This document shows, piece by piece, positions 9,339 through 16,996 of a stretch of DNA of 64,000 nt. The notes under the pieces are model-generated. The model saw only the letters and a list, made by a program, of their open reading frames with translations, had not been told where the DNA came from and did no database searches. The DNA comes from Dyella lutea (GTDB lineage Bacteria > Pseudomonadota > Gammaproteobacteria > Xanthomonadales > Rhodanobacteraceae): the NCBI RefSeq assembly GCF_024158035.1, contig NZ_JAMZEK010000001.1, positions 813,416 through 877,415 on the forward strand, read 5' to 3'. The position numbers and the translations under genes are program-made. Numbering within the stretch: position 1 is the stretch's first letter; each line of letters opens with the position of its first letter.

Positions 9339-9782
9339 TCAGCCCTTGTTGCCGATCACGCGGGCCGGCACCACCGCCATGGTCAGGCGCGAGATGCACA
9401 CCAGCGAGCCGTCCTCGTTCTCGATGCGGATCTCCCACACCTGGGTGGTGCGGCCGATGTGCAGCGGCCGCGCGGTGCCGGTGACGGTGCCGCTGCGCAC
9501 GCCGCGCACGTGGTTGGCGTTGATGTCCAGGCCCACGGTGAGTTCCTGCGTCGGGTCCAGCGTGAGCATCGCCGCGGTGGACCCCAGCGTCTCGGCCAGC
9601 GCCACCGAGGCGCCGCCGTGCAGCAGGCCGTAGGGCTGGTGGGTGCGCGCATCCACCGGCATCGTGCCGCGCAGGAAATCCTCGCCGCGCTCGGTGATGC
9701 GGATGCCCAGCGCCTCCATCAGCGTGTGCTTCGACCAGTCGTTGATGGTGTCGACGCTGATGTCCTGCTTCCAGATACCCAT
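9339..9782 (-). CDS. hotdog-fold acyl-CoA thioesterase (PaaI/YdiI type)
   Basis: 147 residues with the hotdog thioesterase fold. The core QPYGLLHGGASVALAETLGS carries the HGG signature and the helix with the catalytic carboxylate (Glu in ALAETLGS), as in menaquinone-pathway DHNA-CoA hydrolase and PaaI-like enzymes. Substrate is probably an aryl- or acyl-CoA; sequence alone does not decide. The start ATG is at 9782, and the reductase gene diverges just upstream. Confidence 0.82.
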   Translation of the reverse strand: MGIWKQDISVDTINDWSKHTLMEALGIRITERGEDFLRGTMPVDARTHQPYGLLHGGASVALAETLGSTAAMLTLDPTQELTVGLDINANHVRGVRSGTVTGTARPLHIGRTTQVWEIRIENEDGSLVCISRLTMAVVPARVIGNKG

Positions 9783-9846
9783 GCTTGAACCCCGTATGAC
9801 GAACCCGCATTGTCGGCTGACACCCGTCGCGGCGACAATCTCGCAA

Positions 9847-10899
9847 GTGTTCACCATCACCCTCCAGGCCACCGGCCACCGCTTCGCGGCGCAGCCGGGG
9901 GAAACCGTGCTCGAAGCCGCGCAGCGCGCCGGCATCGCCTTGCCGTATTCCTGTCGTTCCGGCGTGTGCGGCAGCTGCAAGGCGACTCTCATCGAGGGCC
10001 AGGTGGACTATCCGCGCCATCCGCCGCTGGCGCTGGACGCCGGCGAGCGCGCGCACCGCGCCGTGCTGCTGTGCCAGGCGGTGGCGACCAGCGACCTGCT
10101 GATCGCCGCGCGAGAAGTCACCTCGGTGGAGGACATCGCCCGCCGCGCGCTCGAGGTGCGCATCGTCGACAAGCGCCGGCTGGCGCCGGAGGTGACTGGC
10201 CTGCGGCTGGAGCCAGCCCCCGGCGAGCGCCCGCTGCGCCACCTGGCCGGGCAGTACCTCGACGTGCTGCTGGAGGAGGGCAAGCGTCGCCCGTTCTCCA
10301 TCGCCAACATGCCCGCGCCCGACGGCAGCCTGGAACTGCATGTGCGCCATGTCGCCGGCGGCGGCTTCACCTCGTGGGTCAGCGACCGGGCGCAGGTGGG
10401 CGACACGCTGCGCATCGAGGGCCCACTGGGCACCTTCGTGCCGCGCGAGGATTCCGAGCGGCCGATGATCTTCATGGCCGGCGGCACCGGCTTCGCGCCG
10501 GTCAAGGCGGTGGTGGAGCACTTCCTCGCGCTGGGCACCCGTCGCGCCATCCGCGTCTACTGGGGCGCGCGCCAGCGCGGCGACCTGTACCTGCGCGAGC
10601 TCGCCGAGCAGTGGCAACGCGACGCGCACGACCTGGTCTTCATCCCGGTGCTGTCCGAAGCCGACGAGGCCACCGTCCGCACGGGCCTGGTGCACGAGGC
10701 CGTGCTCGCCGACCATCCGGATCTCTCCGCCCACGACCTCTACATGAGCGGCCCGCCCGCCATGATCGACAGCGCCCGCCACCGCTTCGTCGACGCCGGC
10801 CTGCCGGAAGATCGGCTCTATTACGACTCGTTCGAATACGCGCCGGACGTGCTGGCGCAGATCCTGGCGGGACGGGCGGGGATCCGGGCGCAGGGGTAG
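9847..10899 (+). CDS. 2Fe-2S ferredoxin-FAD/NAD(P)H reductase fusion
   Basis: About 350 residues. The N-terminal plant-type ferredoxin domain has cluster ligands C36-x4-C41-x2-C44 and C76. It is followed by an FAD domain (RRPFSIANMP at about 147-156) and an NAD(P)H domain (GGTGFAPVKAV at about 211-221; MSGPPAMID near 300). The family includes CDP-6-deoxy-3,4-glucoseen reductase (AscD) and Xanthomonadales flavodoxin/oxygenase reductases; electrons flow from NAD(P)H through FAD to the cluster. The GTG at 9847 fits domain homology; an in-frame ATG at 9796 would add 17 residues. Its 3' end is duplicated at 11206-11420. Confidence 0.83.
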   Translation: MFTITLQATGHRFAAQPGETVLEAAQRAGIALPYSCRSGVCGSCKATLIEGQVDYPRHPPLALDAGERAHRAVLLCQAVATSDLLIAAREVTSVEDIARRALEVRIVDKRRLAPEVTGLRLEPAPGERPLRHLAGQYLDVLLEEGKRRPFSIANMPAPDGSLELHVRHVAGGGFTSWVSDRAQVGDTLRIEGPLGTFVPREDSERPMIFMAGGTGFAPVKAVVEHFLALGTRRAIRVYWGARQRGDLYLRELAEQWQRDAHDLVFIPVLSEADEATVRTGLVHEAVLADHPDLSAHDLYMSGPPAMIDSARHRFVDAGLPEDRLYYDSFEYAPDVLAQILAGRAGIRAQG

Positions 10900-10931
10900 C
10901 GTGAGCAATCATCAAGTGGCTTGGTTAATTG

Positions 10932-10974
10932 CCTCCGTCCCCTTATGTCGACTCGACAGAAGGGGTGAGGCGGA
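10932..10974. repeat. imperfect inverted repeat at the start of the inserted patch
   Basis: Starting 33 bases after the reductase stop, two arms (about 10932-10951 and 10953-10974) pair over TGTCGA/TCGACA and CCCCTT/AAGGGG with mismatches between. It could be a transcription-ending hairpin without a T-tract or the edge of a mobile segment. Confidence 0.45.
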
Positions 10975-11019
10975 GTGCCATCATGTGTCATTGCAGATTC
11001 GAAAAGACGGAGTCTTCTC

Positions 11020-11154
11020 ATGAATCAGCTTGTTGAATCGATTATAAGCAGGGTCTATTTACTCATTGGTGCTCGCGGCACCTTTCGAAGGTATATTTTC
11101 GTGTTAATGGTCTTCTTCGCCATTATTTTCCTGGAGAAATATCTCGGGCGCTAG
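11020..11154 (+). CDS. 44-residue single-span membrane peptide, hypothetical
   Basis: A short open frame of 44 residues (begins MNQLVESIISRVYLLIG, ends FLEKYLGR) with ACGGAG seven bases before the ATG. It has one strong hydrophobic helix (about residues 24-38) flanked by basic residues. It lies between the intact reductase gene and the duplicated reductase fragment, in DNA of visibly lower GC than the surroundings. No family recognised. The ribosome-binding site and clean helix argue that it is real; small size and lack of homology evidence argue caution. Confidence 0.5.
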   Translation: MNQLVESIISRVYLLIGARGTFRRYIFVLMVFFAIIFLEKYLGR

Positions 11155-11205
11155 GAGCTGATCGCATTTTCCGCTAATGGGGTGCGGAGGTAATTAAGCC
11201 CCCGC

Positions 11206-11428
11206 CCGCACCGGTCTGGTGCACGAAGCCGTGCTCGCCGACCACCCGGACCTCTCCGCCCACGACCTCTGCATGAGCGGCCCGCCCGCCATGATCGACA
11301 GCGCCCGCCACCGCTTCGTCGACGCCGGCCTGCCGGAAGACCGGCTCTACTACGACTCGTTCGAATACGCGCCGGACGTGCTGGCGCAGATTCTGGCGGG
11401 AAGGGCGGGGATCCGGTGGCGAGGGTGA
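11206..11428 (+). pseudogene. duplicated 3' end of the ferredoxin-reductase gene
   Basis: Bases 11206-11420 repeat 10677-10890 at a constant offset of 529 with about ten mismatches, mostly at third codon positions. The frame stays open to a TGA at 11426-11428 and encodes the last part of the NAD(P)H domain (HEAVLADHPDLSAHD to the C-terminus). One replacement is visible: the Tyr before MSGPPAMID is Cys here. There is no N-terminal part, ferredoxin or FAD domain, so it cannot be functional alone. Confidence 0.85.
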
Positions 11429-11438
11429 TCTAGCTAGG

Positions 11439-11461
11439 GGCGGGCCTGAGTCCGCCTTTTT
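11439..11461 (+). terminator. Rho-independent terminator after the duplicated reductase end
   Basis: Stem GGCGG (11439-11443) and CCGCC (11452-11456) with an eight-base loop, followed by five T. It would end transcripts running through the duplicated 3' end. That suggests the copy carries the native downstream region of the reductase gene. Confidence 0.6.
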
Positions 11462-11571
11462 GCTCCAAGGACGACAATCCTTTGGGAAAAATTCTTACTT
11501 GATGCTCTCAGGGTTGGGATGTAACGTGACGATTGCCTTGGAAGGCCTTTGGAAATATTCGGAGAAATTGT

Positions 11572-12417
11572 GTGAAAGGACGCACAACTGCGGCACTCTT
11601 TTGTGTCTTAGCCCTGGTTTTGATAGGCGGTTAAGCTGAGGCTGCCTCATATATAAATTACAATGGATGCAATTCATGTCAAATGAATAATGCGGCCTTG
11701 GCAAACGGGGTTGGCAGGATTTTGGTAGGCAATCTTCAAGGTGATGATCTACAGGCGTTTCGCATTTATTATGCGCCTCAGCCAAGATCTGTTGGTGGCG
11801 TCGGTGCAAGCCTAAAAGTAAATAAATATGCGGAGCTGGACTCTTCGACGAGCAGCGAGGCAAACGCATTTTCTGCCTACAGGGCCTTGTATGTGGCTGC
11901 TGGAGGATCATACGTAAGGGTCGTTGCGAATATTTCGCTAAACAAGTCCAGCGTGGGTGCGGATCGAGCAAGGTACATCGAGCTGGCAAAGCCTGGAGCC
12001 CAGAGTAACCAGGTTTCTGGGGATGGAAATATTGACGCTTTCGATGTGGTTTCTACGCCAGTATATAGGGATCAAGTTGCCTCCAATATCAATGGGATTG
12101 CCATAAGCGGTTTCAAGAACATTCCCAATAGTTTGCAGCTTGCGATAGTTCGAGTTTTGAATTACGCGGGTATAGGAAAGATCATTTCTAGCCCCATTAC
12201 GATTACTGTGACCGTGCAGTTTCAGGATCTTAGTCAGTCGGATTTTCACTGGGATTCCGTAAGCGGTGGCTGGATCTATATGCCGGGATCGTCCAAAGAT
12301 TCTTCTGGAAATCCGATTCCTGAGAATGAGGCTGCGGCTCCCGGGATGCCAGCTGCTTCGGCACAAAAATATGTCTTCCCCGGCAATGTATACGGCATGC
12401 TGGATGGTTTTAACTAG
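11572..12417 (+). pseudogene. exported CxxC protein of unknown function, signal peptide broken by an in-frame TAA
   Basis: Reading from a GTG at 11572 (GGAG eight bases upstream) gives a good signal peptide, VKGRTTAALFCVLALVLIGG. A TAA (11632-11634) then interrupts it, and the same frame continues AEAASYINYNGCNSCQM and stays open to 12417. So 261 downstream codons lie in frame with a signal peptide whose cleavage site follows the stop. The mature part has a CNSC pair near its N-terminus and an Asn/Ser/Val-rich, beta-looking body; family not recognised. Reinitiation at the ATG 11683 would give a cytoplasmic 244-residue protein. GC is low (about 42% in one line counted by hand), unlike neighbours. 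Confidence 0.65.
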
Positions 12418-12599
12418 ATTGAAAATCTAAATCGTCTAGGTATTCCCATCAATAAACCAACTGTGAAGTCTGGCTATGGTTGGATAGTTGCATGTACATT
12501 TCTTGATGGTCATTCGCACTGTGTCGCTCAGCCGCAGTAGAAGTTCCGCCGGGGCGTCGTTCCGACAATCGTATAATTTTCGTCTGCTGAGATTGGCTA

Positions 12600-12881
12600 A
12601 TGGCTGAATCAATGGTTTTCCTGGTGAGGTCCGCGTTTTTATTTTTCTTGTCATTGGTTGCTCTTACATGGGTGCAAGTTGCATGGGACGGAAACGCGGA
12701 TTTCGTTCTTCTATTGAGTGCCTGCCCGGTAGTACTTGGGATCTTGGTTGCTCTGTTTAGGAAGTATTTGCTCAGGCGGGGTTTGATGGGAAGCGTGAGC
12801 GTACTTCTGTGCAATTTTTCAATTGTAGTATTGATATTTGCATCGGCCATTCCCGTGGTTCGAAAAATATTTTTCTCCTGA
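12600..12881 (+). CDS. small membrane protein, hypothetical (93 residues)
   Basis: The product has three hydrophobic segments (about residues 5-25, 33-52 and 66-86) separated by basic loops (FRKYLLRRG). No motif or family is recognised. Translation could start at the ATG 12600 or at 12612; neither has a strong ribosome-binding site. Base composition matches the low-GC patch. The 182 bases between it and the preceding gene hold nothing recognisable. Confidence 0.5.
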   Translation: MAESMVFLVRSAFLFFLSLVALTWVQVAWDGNADFVLLLSACPVVLGILVALFRKYLLRRGLMGSVSVLLCNFSIVVLIFASAIPVVRKIFFS

Positions 12882-13270
12882 TTGCTCCAATGTCGGATTG
12901 AGTGGTGCCAGGGTCTTAGGTTTCCCCACGTTTCATGCTGATAGCGCCATCTGATCGAGCACCTGCGGAGGCAGTGATCGCAGGCGATCGAGCCAACTTG
13001 ATAGGGGCTCCATCGGCCAGCGTCCGACGAGCGCTTCGCGGCCGACGCGCAGCGTGGAGTAGAGTTTGCGCGTGCTGTGGATCGGGCAGAGCCATCGGTC
13101 GATACCGGTGGCTTCGCACCCAAGCACGCCAGCCAGCTGGCAAACGCAGCCAGCGTGTGGACGTCGGTGAGGCCGGCCGGCGTCAGCTCCTTGAACTTGC
13201 GCAGCAGGGTCATGAGCCATGTGACGACCGGCGCCAAATGCAGGCTCGCTTCAATCGCCTTGCGTGATCG
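12882..13270. other. gene-poor stretch with remnants
   Basis: GC rises again here. The minus strand is open in two frames but shows no recognised domain apart from a rhodanese-gene fragment at 13166-13227. One minus-strand frame (12933-13220) ends in a Leu/Arg-rich stretch that looks like the C-terminus of a decayed gene, but I cannot name it. No promoter or intact gene is seen. Confidence 0.5.
13166..13227 (-). pseudogene. 62-bp fragment of the neighbouring rhodanese gene
   Basis: This stretch matches 14831-14892, inside the rhodanese-domain gene, at a constant offset of 1665. The first part (to about 13211) is nearly identical and the end is diverged. It encodes LMTLLRKFKELTPAGLT on the minus strand. 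It is not preceded by the gene's start nor followed by its catalytic domain. Confidence 0.8.
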
Positions 13271-14110
13271 TCAGGCCGGCTTTGCCACAAGCAGGCAGCT
13301 GCCGCCAAAGCGCATGGTCTTGCCGCGGGCCAGGCGGCTGATTTCGCTCTCCAGCACCCGGTCCAGCAGGCGGGCCACGGCGCCGCCGCGCGTTGCATGC
13401 TCACGGGCCGACGCCTCCGCGGCCTTCTCCTTCGACGACCATCCCAGGCGATAGGGAAATGCTCGGAGCAGCGCGATCGGAAGCGGCAGGAAGCGGAAGA
13501 TGTAGGAGGAGAATTCCACCTCGAAGCCGGCGCGTTCGAGGACCCGGCGGATGCCCTCGCGTGTGTATCTCCGGTAGTGCCCCGCCGCGACGTCGTCCTG
13601 CGACCAGAGGAACGAATAGGCCGGCACCGTGATGTAGAGCCGCCCCTGCTCCATCATCAGCGCCCTGATCGACCGGAGGAATGCCAGGTCGTCCTCGATG
13701 TGCTCGACCACATCGAACAGACCGACCGCCGGAAGGGAGTTCGGGGTCAGTTGCGCCGAGTCGGTGGTGGCGCAGATCACGGTCTCCAACCCGCGGCGCT
13801 TTGCGTTGGCGGCTCCGGCTCGTCCGGGTTCGACCAGCGCGACCTCGAAGCCGGCGGCGGCGAGTGCGGCCGATACGCAGCCATTGCCCCCGCCAATGTC
13901 GAAGATCGCCCCTCGATTCGCTGGCGGATACAAACGCGCCATGGACAGGATGCAGTTGTTCCTGTGCCTGAACCAGAACGACTGGTCTTCCACCGCGAAG
14001 CAGAGTTCGTTGCCATCACTCGGGTAACTCACGCTGGCTTCGTGCTTGCCATACCAGATGCCATCCTCGCCAAGCTCGAGATTGGCGCTTATGGCCAGCA
14101 TGTCCAGCAT
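13271..14110 (-). CDS. class I SAM-dependent methyltransferase
   Basis: A 279-residue methyltransferase with the SAM-binding loop IFDIGGGNGCVSAALAAAGF (about 69-88), the acidic end of strand 2 in VALVEPGR, and FDVVEHIEDDLAFLRSIRALMMEQGRLYITVPAY, the usual motif of O-/C-/N-methyltransferases acting on small molecules or sugars. A WSQDDVAAGHYRRYTREGIRRVLERAGFEV segment follows, common in glycan-associated methyltransferases. Substrate not identifiable. The ATG at 14110 has GAGGG seven bases upstream. It borders the low-GC patch but has normal GC. Confidence 0.78.
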   Translation of the reverse strand: MLDMLAISANLELGEDGIWYGKHEASVSYPSDGNELCFAVEDQSFWFRHRNNCILSMARLYPPANRGAIFDIGGGNGCVSAALAAAGFEVALVEPGRAGAANAKRRGLETVICATTDSAQLTPNSLPAVGLFDVVEHIEDDLAFLRSIRALMMEQGRLYITVPAYSFLWSQDDVAAGHYRRYTREGIRRVLERAGFEVEFSSYIFRFLPLPIALLRAFPYRLGWSSKEKAAEASAREHATRGGAVARLLDRVLESEISRLARGKTMRFGGSCLLVAKPA

Positions 14111-14539
14111 GAGTGACCCTCGGTTTGTTCGTTGCCGTCCGCTCGGCAGTCTATCGTCTCGCGTCGCCCCAGAGGCCAGGAGGGGCCGCTGCGCAAGACC
14201 GGGGGGCGACCCGGCTGATCCTTTGCCGGTGATCGCGTAGCGTGTCCGGCCCACGCTGCCACACCGGGACGGAGGCGGAAGCTCCCCCCAGCGAGCAAGG
14301 ATTCCAGCGTTCCATCCGTGGTTTGGAGGTTTGTTCGGCTACGGTTTGCACCTTTCCCGTCTGGCGCAGATTCCATGAATCGGCGTGCTGAGACGCAGTC
14401 GCCTGATCCGGCAAAAAGATTGACCTGCCCGGACTGGCTGGGGGCAAAAAGAAACCCGCCGCGGCGCGATGGCCTCGGCGGGTCTGCGGCTTCGGTCGGC
14501 GTGTGCCGGATCGCCCTCTTTTAGGTAGTGAAGGTGGGG
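14111..14539. other. non-coding region between methyltransferase and rhodanese genes
   Basis: About 430 bases hold the upstream region of the methyltransferase gene and the downstream region of the rhodanese gene. Apart from the terminator at 14446-14483 I see no gene, repeat or convincing promoter. Confidence 0.5.
14446..14483 (-). terminator. Rho-independent terminator of the rhodanese gene
   Basis: On the minus strand, stem ACCCGCC (14477-14483) and GGCGGGT (14454-14460) is followed by TTTCTTTTT (14453-14446 reading down). It lies about 60 bases after the rhodanese stop. Confidence 0.8.
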
Positions 14540-14980
14540 TTACTTTCCTTTCACCACCGGCAGCTGCGCCTGGGTCCACGCGCCCATGCCGCCGCCGAGG
14601 TAGAAGACCTTCTGGAAGCCGGCCTTCACCAGGCGCTGGGCGGCGCCCTGGGCGGTCTGGCCAGAGCGGCAGATGACGACCACCGGCAGGTCCCTGGCCT
14701 TGGCCAGGTCCTTGCTCTCCGGGTCGAACTGGCTCATCAGCACGTGCTTGGCACCCGGGATGTGGCCCTTCTCGAAGCTGTCGCGCGGGGAGATGTCCAC
14801 CAGCAGCGGGTTTTCGCGGTTCATCAGCAGGGTAAGGCCGGCCGGCGTCAGCTCCTTGAACTTGCGCAGCAGGGTCATCAGCTGGGTGACGATCAGCGCC
14901 AGCAGCAGGACAACGAACAGCGCCGAGAGCGCGAGGTGGTTGCCCACGAAGGCGGGCAGCTTGTGCAGGAAATCGTTCAT
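14540..14980 (-). CDS. membrane-anchored rhodanese-domain protein
   Basis: 146 residues: one N-terminal membrane helix (about 15-35), a short linker, then a rhodanese domain with PLLVDISPRDSFEKGHIPGAKHV and the active-site loop CRSGQTA (about 105-111), whose cysteine would carry the persulfide. This matches the YibN type of single-domain rhodanese, involved in sulfur transfer or detoxification. The catalytic cysteine and loop length are intact. A 62-bp piece of the gene is duplicated at 13166-13227. It is transcribed alone and ends at a clear terminator. Confidence 0.88.
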   Translation of the reverse strand: MNDFLHKLPAFVGNHLALSALFVVLLLALIVTQLMTLLRKFKELTPAGLTLLMNRENPLLVDISPRDSFEKGHIPGAKHVLMSQFDPESKDLAKARDLPVVVICRSGQTAQGAAQRLVKAGFQKVFYLGGGMGAWTQAQLPVVKGK

Positions 14981-15071
14981 CGGGACTCGATTGGTGCGAC
15001 CGCTGGGGTCGCCTGGGCATGCGGAAAGGAACGCGATTATAGGGGCAAGCGGTGGCGCCGCCCCTGCGGCA

Positions 15072-15488
15072 TCACTGCCCGGGATCCAGGTCGGGCAGGC
15101 CGGTAGTCAGCCACCAGTGCTTGGCCTGCGGGTCGTATTTCCAGGTCTGGTGGTCGACGAGGGTGCGTTCGACCTGGGTGTGCACGTTGACGATGCCGAT
15201 GTGCACCACCTGTTTGACCTCGTTCTCGCCGGTGGCGACCGGGCCCGAGCCGTCGTCGTAGTCGCTGACCCGGTACTGGGTGATCCGGGACAGCTCGATC
15301 GGGGTGAGCGGGTGCTGGTTGCGGATCGCCGGGTCGACGAACTGCTCGGCGTTGGCCAGGTTGCCCCAGCGGACGGTGCTGGCGTAGGCGTTGAGGGTGG
15401 CGGTCAGCGTCTGGTTGCGCTGGTCGGTGGCGCAGCCGGCGACCAGCAACAGGGCGGCGACGGCGGTGATGCGGGCGATACGACGCAT
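15072..15488 (-). CDS. lipoprotein of unknown function
   Basis: 138 residues beginning with a lipoprotein signal: basic start MRRIAR, hydrophobic core, then lipobox LLVAGC (Cys19 predicted to be lipidated). Asp follows two residues after the Cys (CATD), not in the +2 inner-membrane-retention position. The rest is soluble with no recognised domain. The ATG at 15488 has AAGAGAA upstream. Confidence 0.75.
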   Translation of the reverse strand: MRRIARITAVAALLLVAGCATDQRNQTLTATLNAYASTVRWGNLANAEQFVDPAIRNQHPLTPIELSRITQYRVSDYDDGSGPVATGENEVKQVVHIGIVNVHTQVERTLVDHQTWKYDPQAKHWWLTTGLPDLDPGQ

Positions 15489-15561
15489 GGCGCGTTCTCT
15501 TCGCGGGGAGGGCGTCGGCCATTGTGCCGGATGACGCCGTGCGGGCAAGCCCGCGAACGGC

Positions 15562-16056
15562 TCAGGAACTTGCGCGGCGCTTAGCGACGAAGCGCGCGGC
15601 CAGCGTGGCGGCGGGCTCGCCGTCCTCGCCGGGGACGGCGCAGCTCACCTCGATGCGGGCGCGCCCCCGAGCGGTCAAGGTGGCGAAGAAGGTGGCCCAG
15701 TCCGACGCCGGCGCCAGCACGGCATCAGCGCGGAAATCCGTCCACACCGGTGCCAGATAGCGCACGGTGGACTCGCCGACGAACACGTCGCAATCCTCCC
15801 CGCGTTCGCGCAGCGCCAGTTCCACCAGGGCCCAGCCGGCCAGCGTCATCAGGCTGACCAGGCTGCCGCCGAAGGCGCAGCCCTTGTCGTTGACGTTGGG
15901 CGCCAGCGGCACGGCCAGGCTGAGGCGATCCGGGGTGTGGGTGTCCAGATGCAGGTCCATCGCGCGGGCCAGCGGGATCTCGTCGCGGATGAATTGCACC
16001 AGCGCCTCGGCGGTGGCGTCGCGGGCGCGGGAGGGCACGGGGGAGGAAGTCGACAT
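15562..16056 (-). CDS. YiiD C-terminal-type thioesterase-domain protein
   Basis: 164 residues with a hotdog fold of the YiiD_C/putative thioesterase group. The segments LAPNVNDKGCAFGGSLVSLMTLAGWAL and DVFVGESTVRYLAPVWTDFRADA are characteristic: in this family the NDKGTAFGGS-type loop replaces the HGG loop. Substrate unknown. It is a stand-alone domain here, not fused to an acetyltransferase as in E. coli YiiD. hemD diverges upstream. Confidence 0.78.
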   Translation of the reverse strand: MSTSSPVPSRARDATAEALVQFIRDEIPLARAMDLHLDTHTPDRLSLAVPLAPNVNDKGCAFGGSLVSLMTLAGWALVELALRERGEDCDVFVGESTVRYLAPVWTDFRADAVLAPASDWATFFATLTARGRARIEVSCAVPGEDGEPAATLAARFVAKRRASS

Positions 16057-16192
16057 CGATATCTCGTGGTGCAGGGAGGACAGCAGCCCGGCGCGCCGGG
16101 CGGGGCAGGCCAGTGTAAGTGGCGGCAACGCTAGACTGCGACCCTGCCGCGCATCGTCGCCGACCTCCCCCGAACGCGAGGAACCCATCGCC

Positions 16193-16960
16193 ATGTCCCG
16201 ATCGCCTGTCCCGTCGCTGCATGGTCGCGTGGTGGTGATCACCCGTCCGGCCGGCACCGGTGCCAGCCTGGCGCGACGGGTGCGTGCGCAGGGCGGCCGG
16301 CCGCTGCTGCTGCCGGGCCTGTCGCTGCATGCGATCGACGATGAGGCGACGCGGGCGGGGCTGGTCCGGGCGCTGCGGGCGACGGCGGTGGTCTTCACCA
16401 GTCCGGCCGCGGTGCGCTTTGCGGCGGCACTGGCACCGATCCCGGCCGACTGCGCGGCGATCGGCGTGGGCCAGGGCACTGCACGCGCGCTGCGGCGGGC
16501 CGGCGTGACCGACCCGCAATCGCCGGCCCGGCAGGACAGCGAGGGCGTGCTGGCGCTGCCGGGGCTGCAGTCGCTGACCGGCCGGCCCGTGGCGCTGGTC
16601 GGCGCGGCCGGCGGACGCGGGCTGCTGCGCGAAACGCTGCTGGCGCGCGGTGCGCGGCTGGACGAGGTGCACGTCTACACGCGCGGCGCGCCGCGGCTGG
16701 ACCGTCGCCACATCGCGGCCGTGCACGCCCTGCCGGCCGACGCCCGGCTGCTGCTGTCCAGCGCCGAGGCGTTGCACAACCTCGCCCGTTCGCTGCCGCC
16801 GGAGGCCTGGGCGGTCCTGCAGCGGGCGGTGGCCGTGGTCAGCAGCGAGCGGCTGGCCGAGGCCGCCCGCAAGGCCGGATTTTCCCGCATGGCGCTGGCC
16901 CGCTCGGCCGGCGCCACCGACCTGCTGGCGGCCGCCGGCGGGGACTTCACGCTGCCTTGA
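16193..16960 (+). CDS. hemD: uroporphyrinogen-III synthase
   Basis: HemD cyclises hydroxymethylbilane with inversion of ring D to give uroporphyrinogen III, the branch point for heme and siroheme. The 255-residue protein has the two-lobed family pattern: ITRPAG near the N-terminus, VVFTSPAAVRF (about 64-74), AIGVGQGTARALRRAG (about 84-99), and ARLLLSSAEALHNL and VVSSERLAEAARKAGF in the second lobe. The family is poorly conserved, but position directly before hemX-hemY settles it. The ATG at 16193 has GAGGAA upstream at long spacing. Confidence 0.88.
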   Translation: MSRSPVPSLHGRVVVITRPAGTGASLARRVRAQGGRPLLLPGLSLHAIDDEATRAGLVRALRATAVVFTSPAAVRFAAALAPIPADCAAIGVGQGTARALRRAGVTDPQSPARQDSEGVLALPGLQSLTGRPVALVGAAGGRGLLRETLLARGARLDEVHVYTRGAPRLDRRHIAAVHALPADARLLLSSAEALHNLARSLPPEAWAVLQRAVAVVSSERLAEAARKAGFSRMALARSAGATDLLAAAGGDFTLP

Positions 16961-16996
16961 TACGGCCCGGTGGGCCGCCGCTGCTAGCATGCGCGC

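Noticed and set aside
11495..11989. Minus-strand frame opposite the broken exported-protein gene
   Set aside because: The plus strand has signal peptide, ribosome-binding site and low-GC codon pattern; the antisense frame has no ribosome-binding site or recognisable domain.
12449..13237. Minus-strand frame of 262 codons joining the rhodanese fragment to unrelated sequence
   Set aside because: It runs through the region of the plus-strand small membrane gene, lacks a ribosome-binding site, and the known part is a detached fragment; more likely a chance fusion frame.
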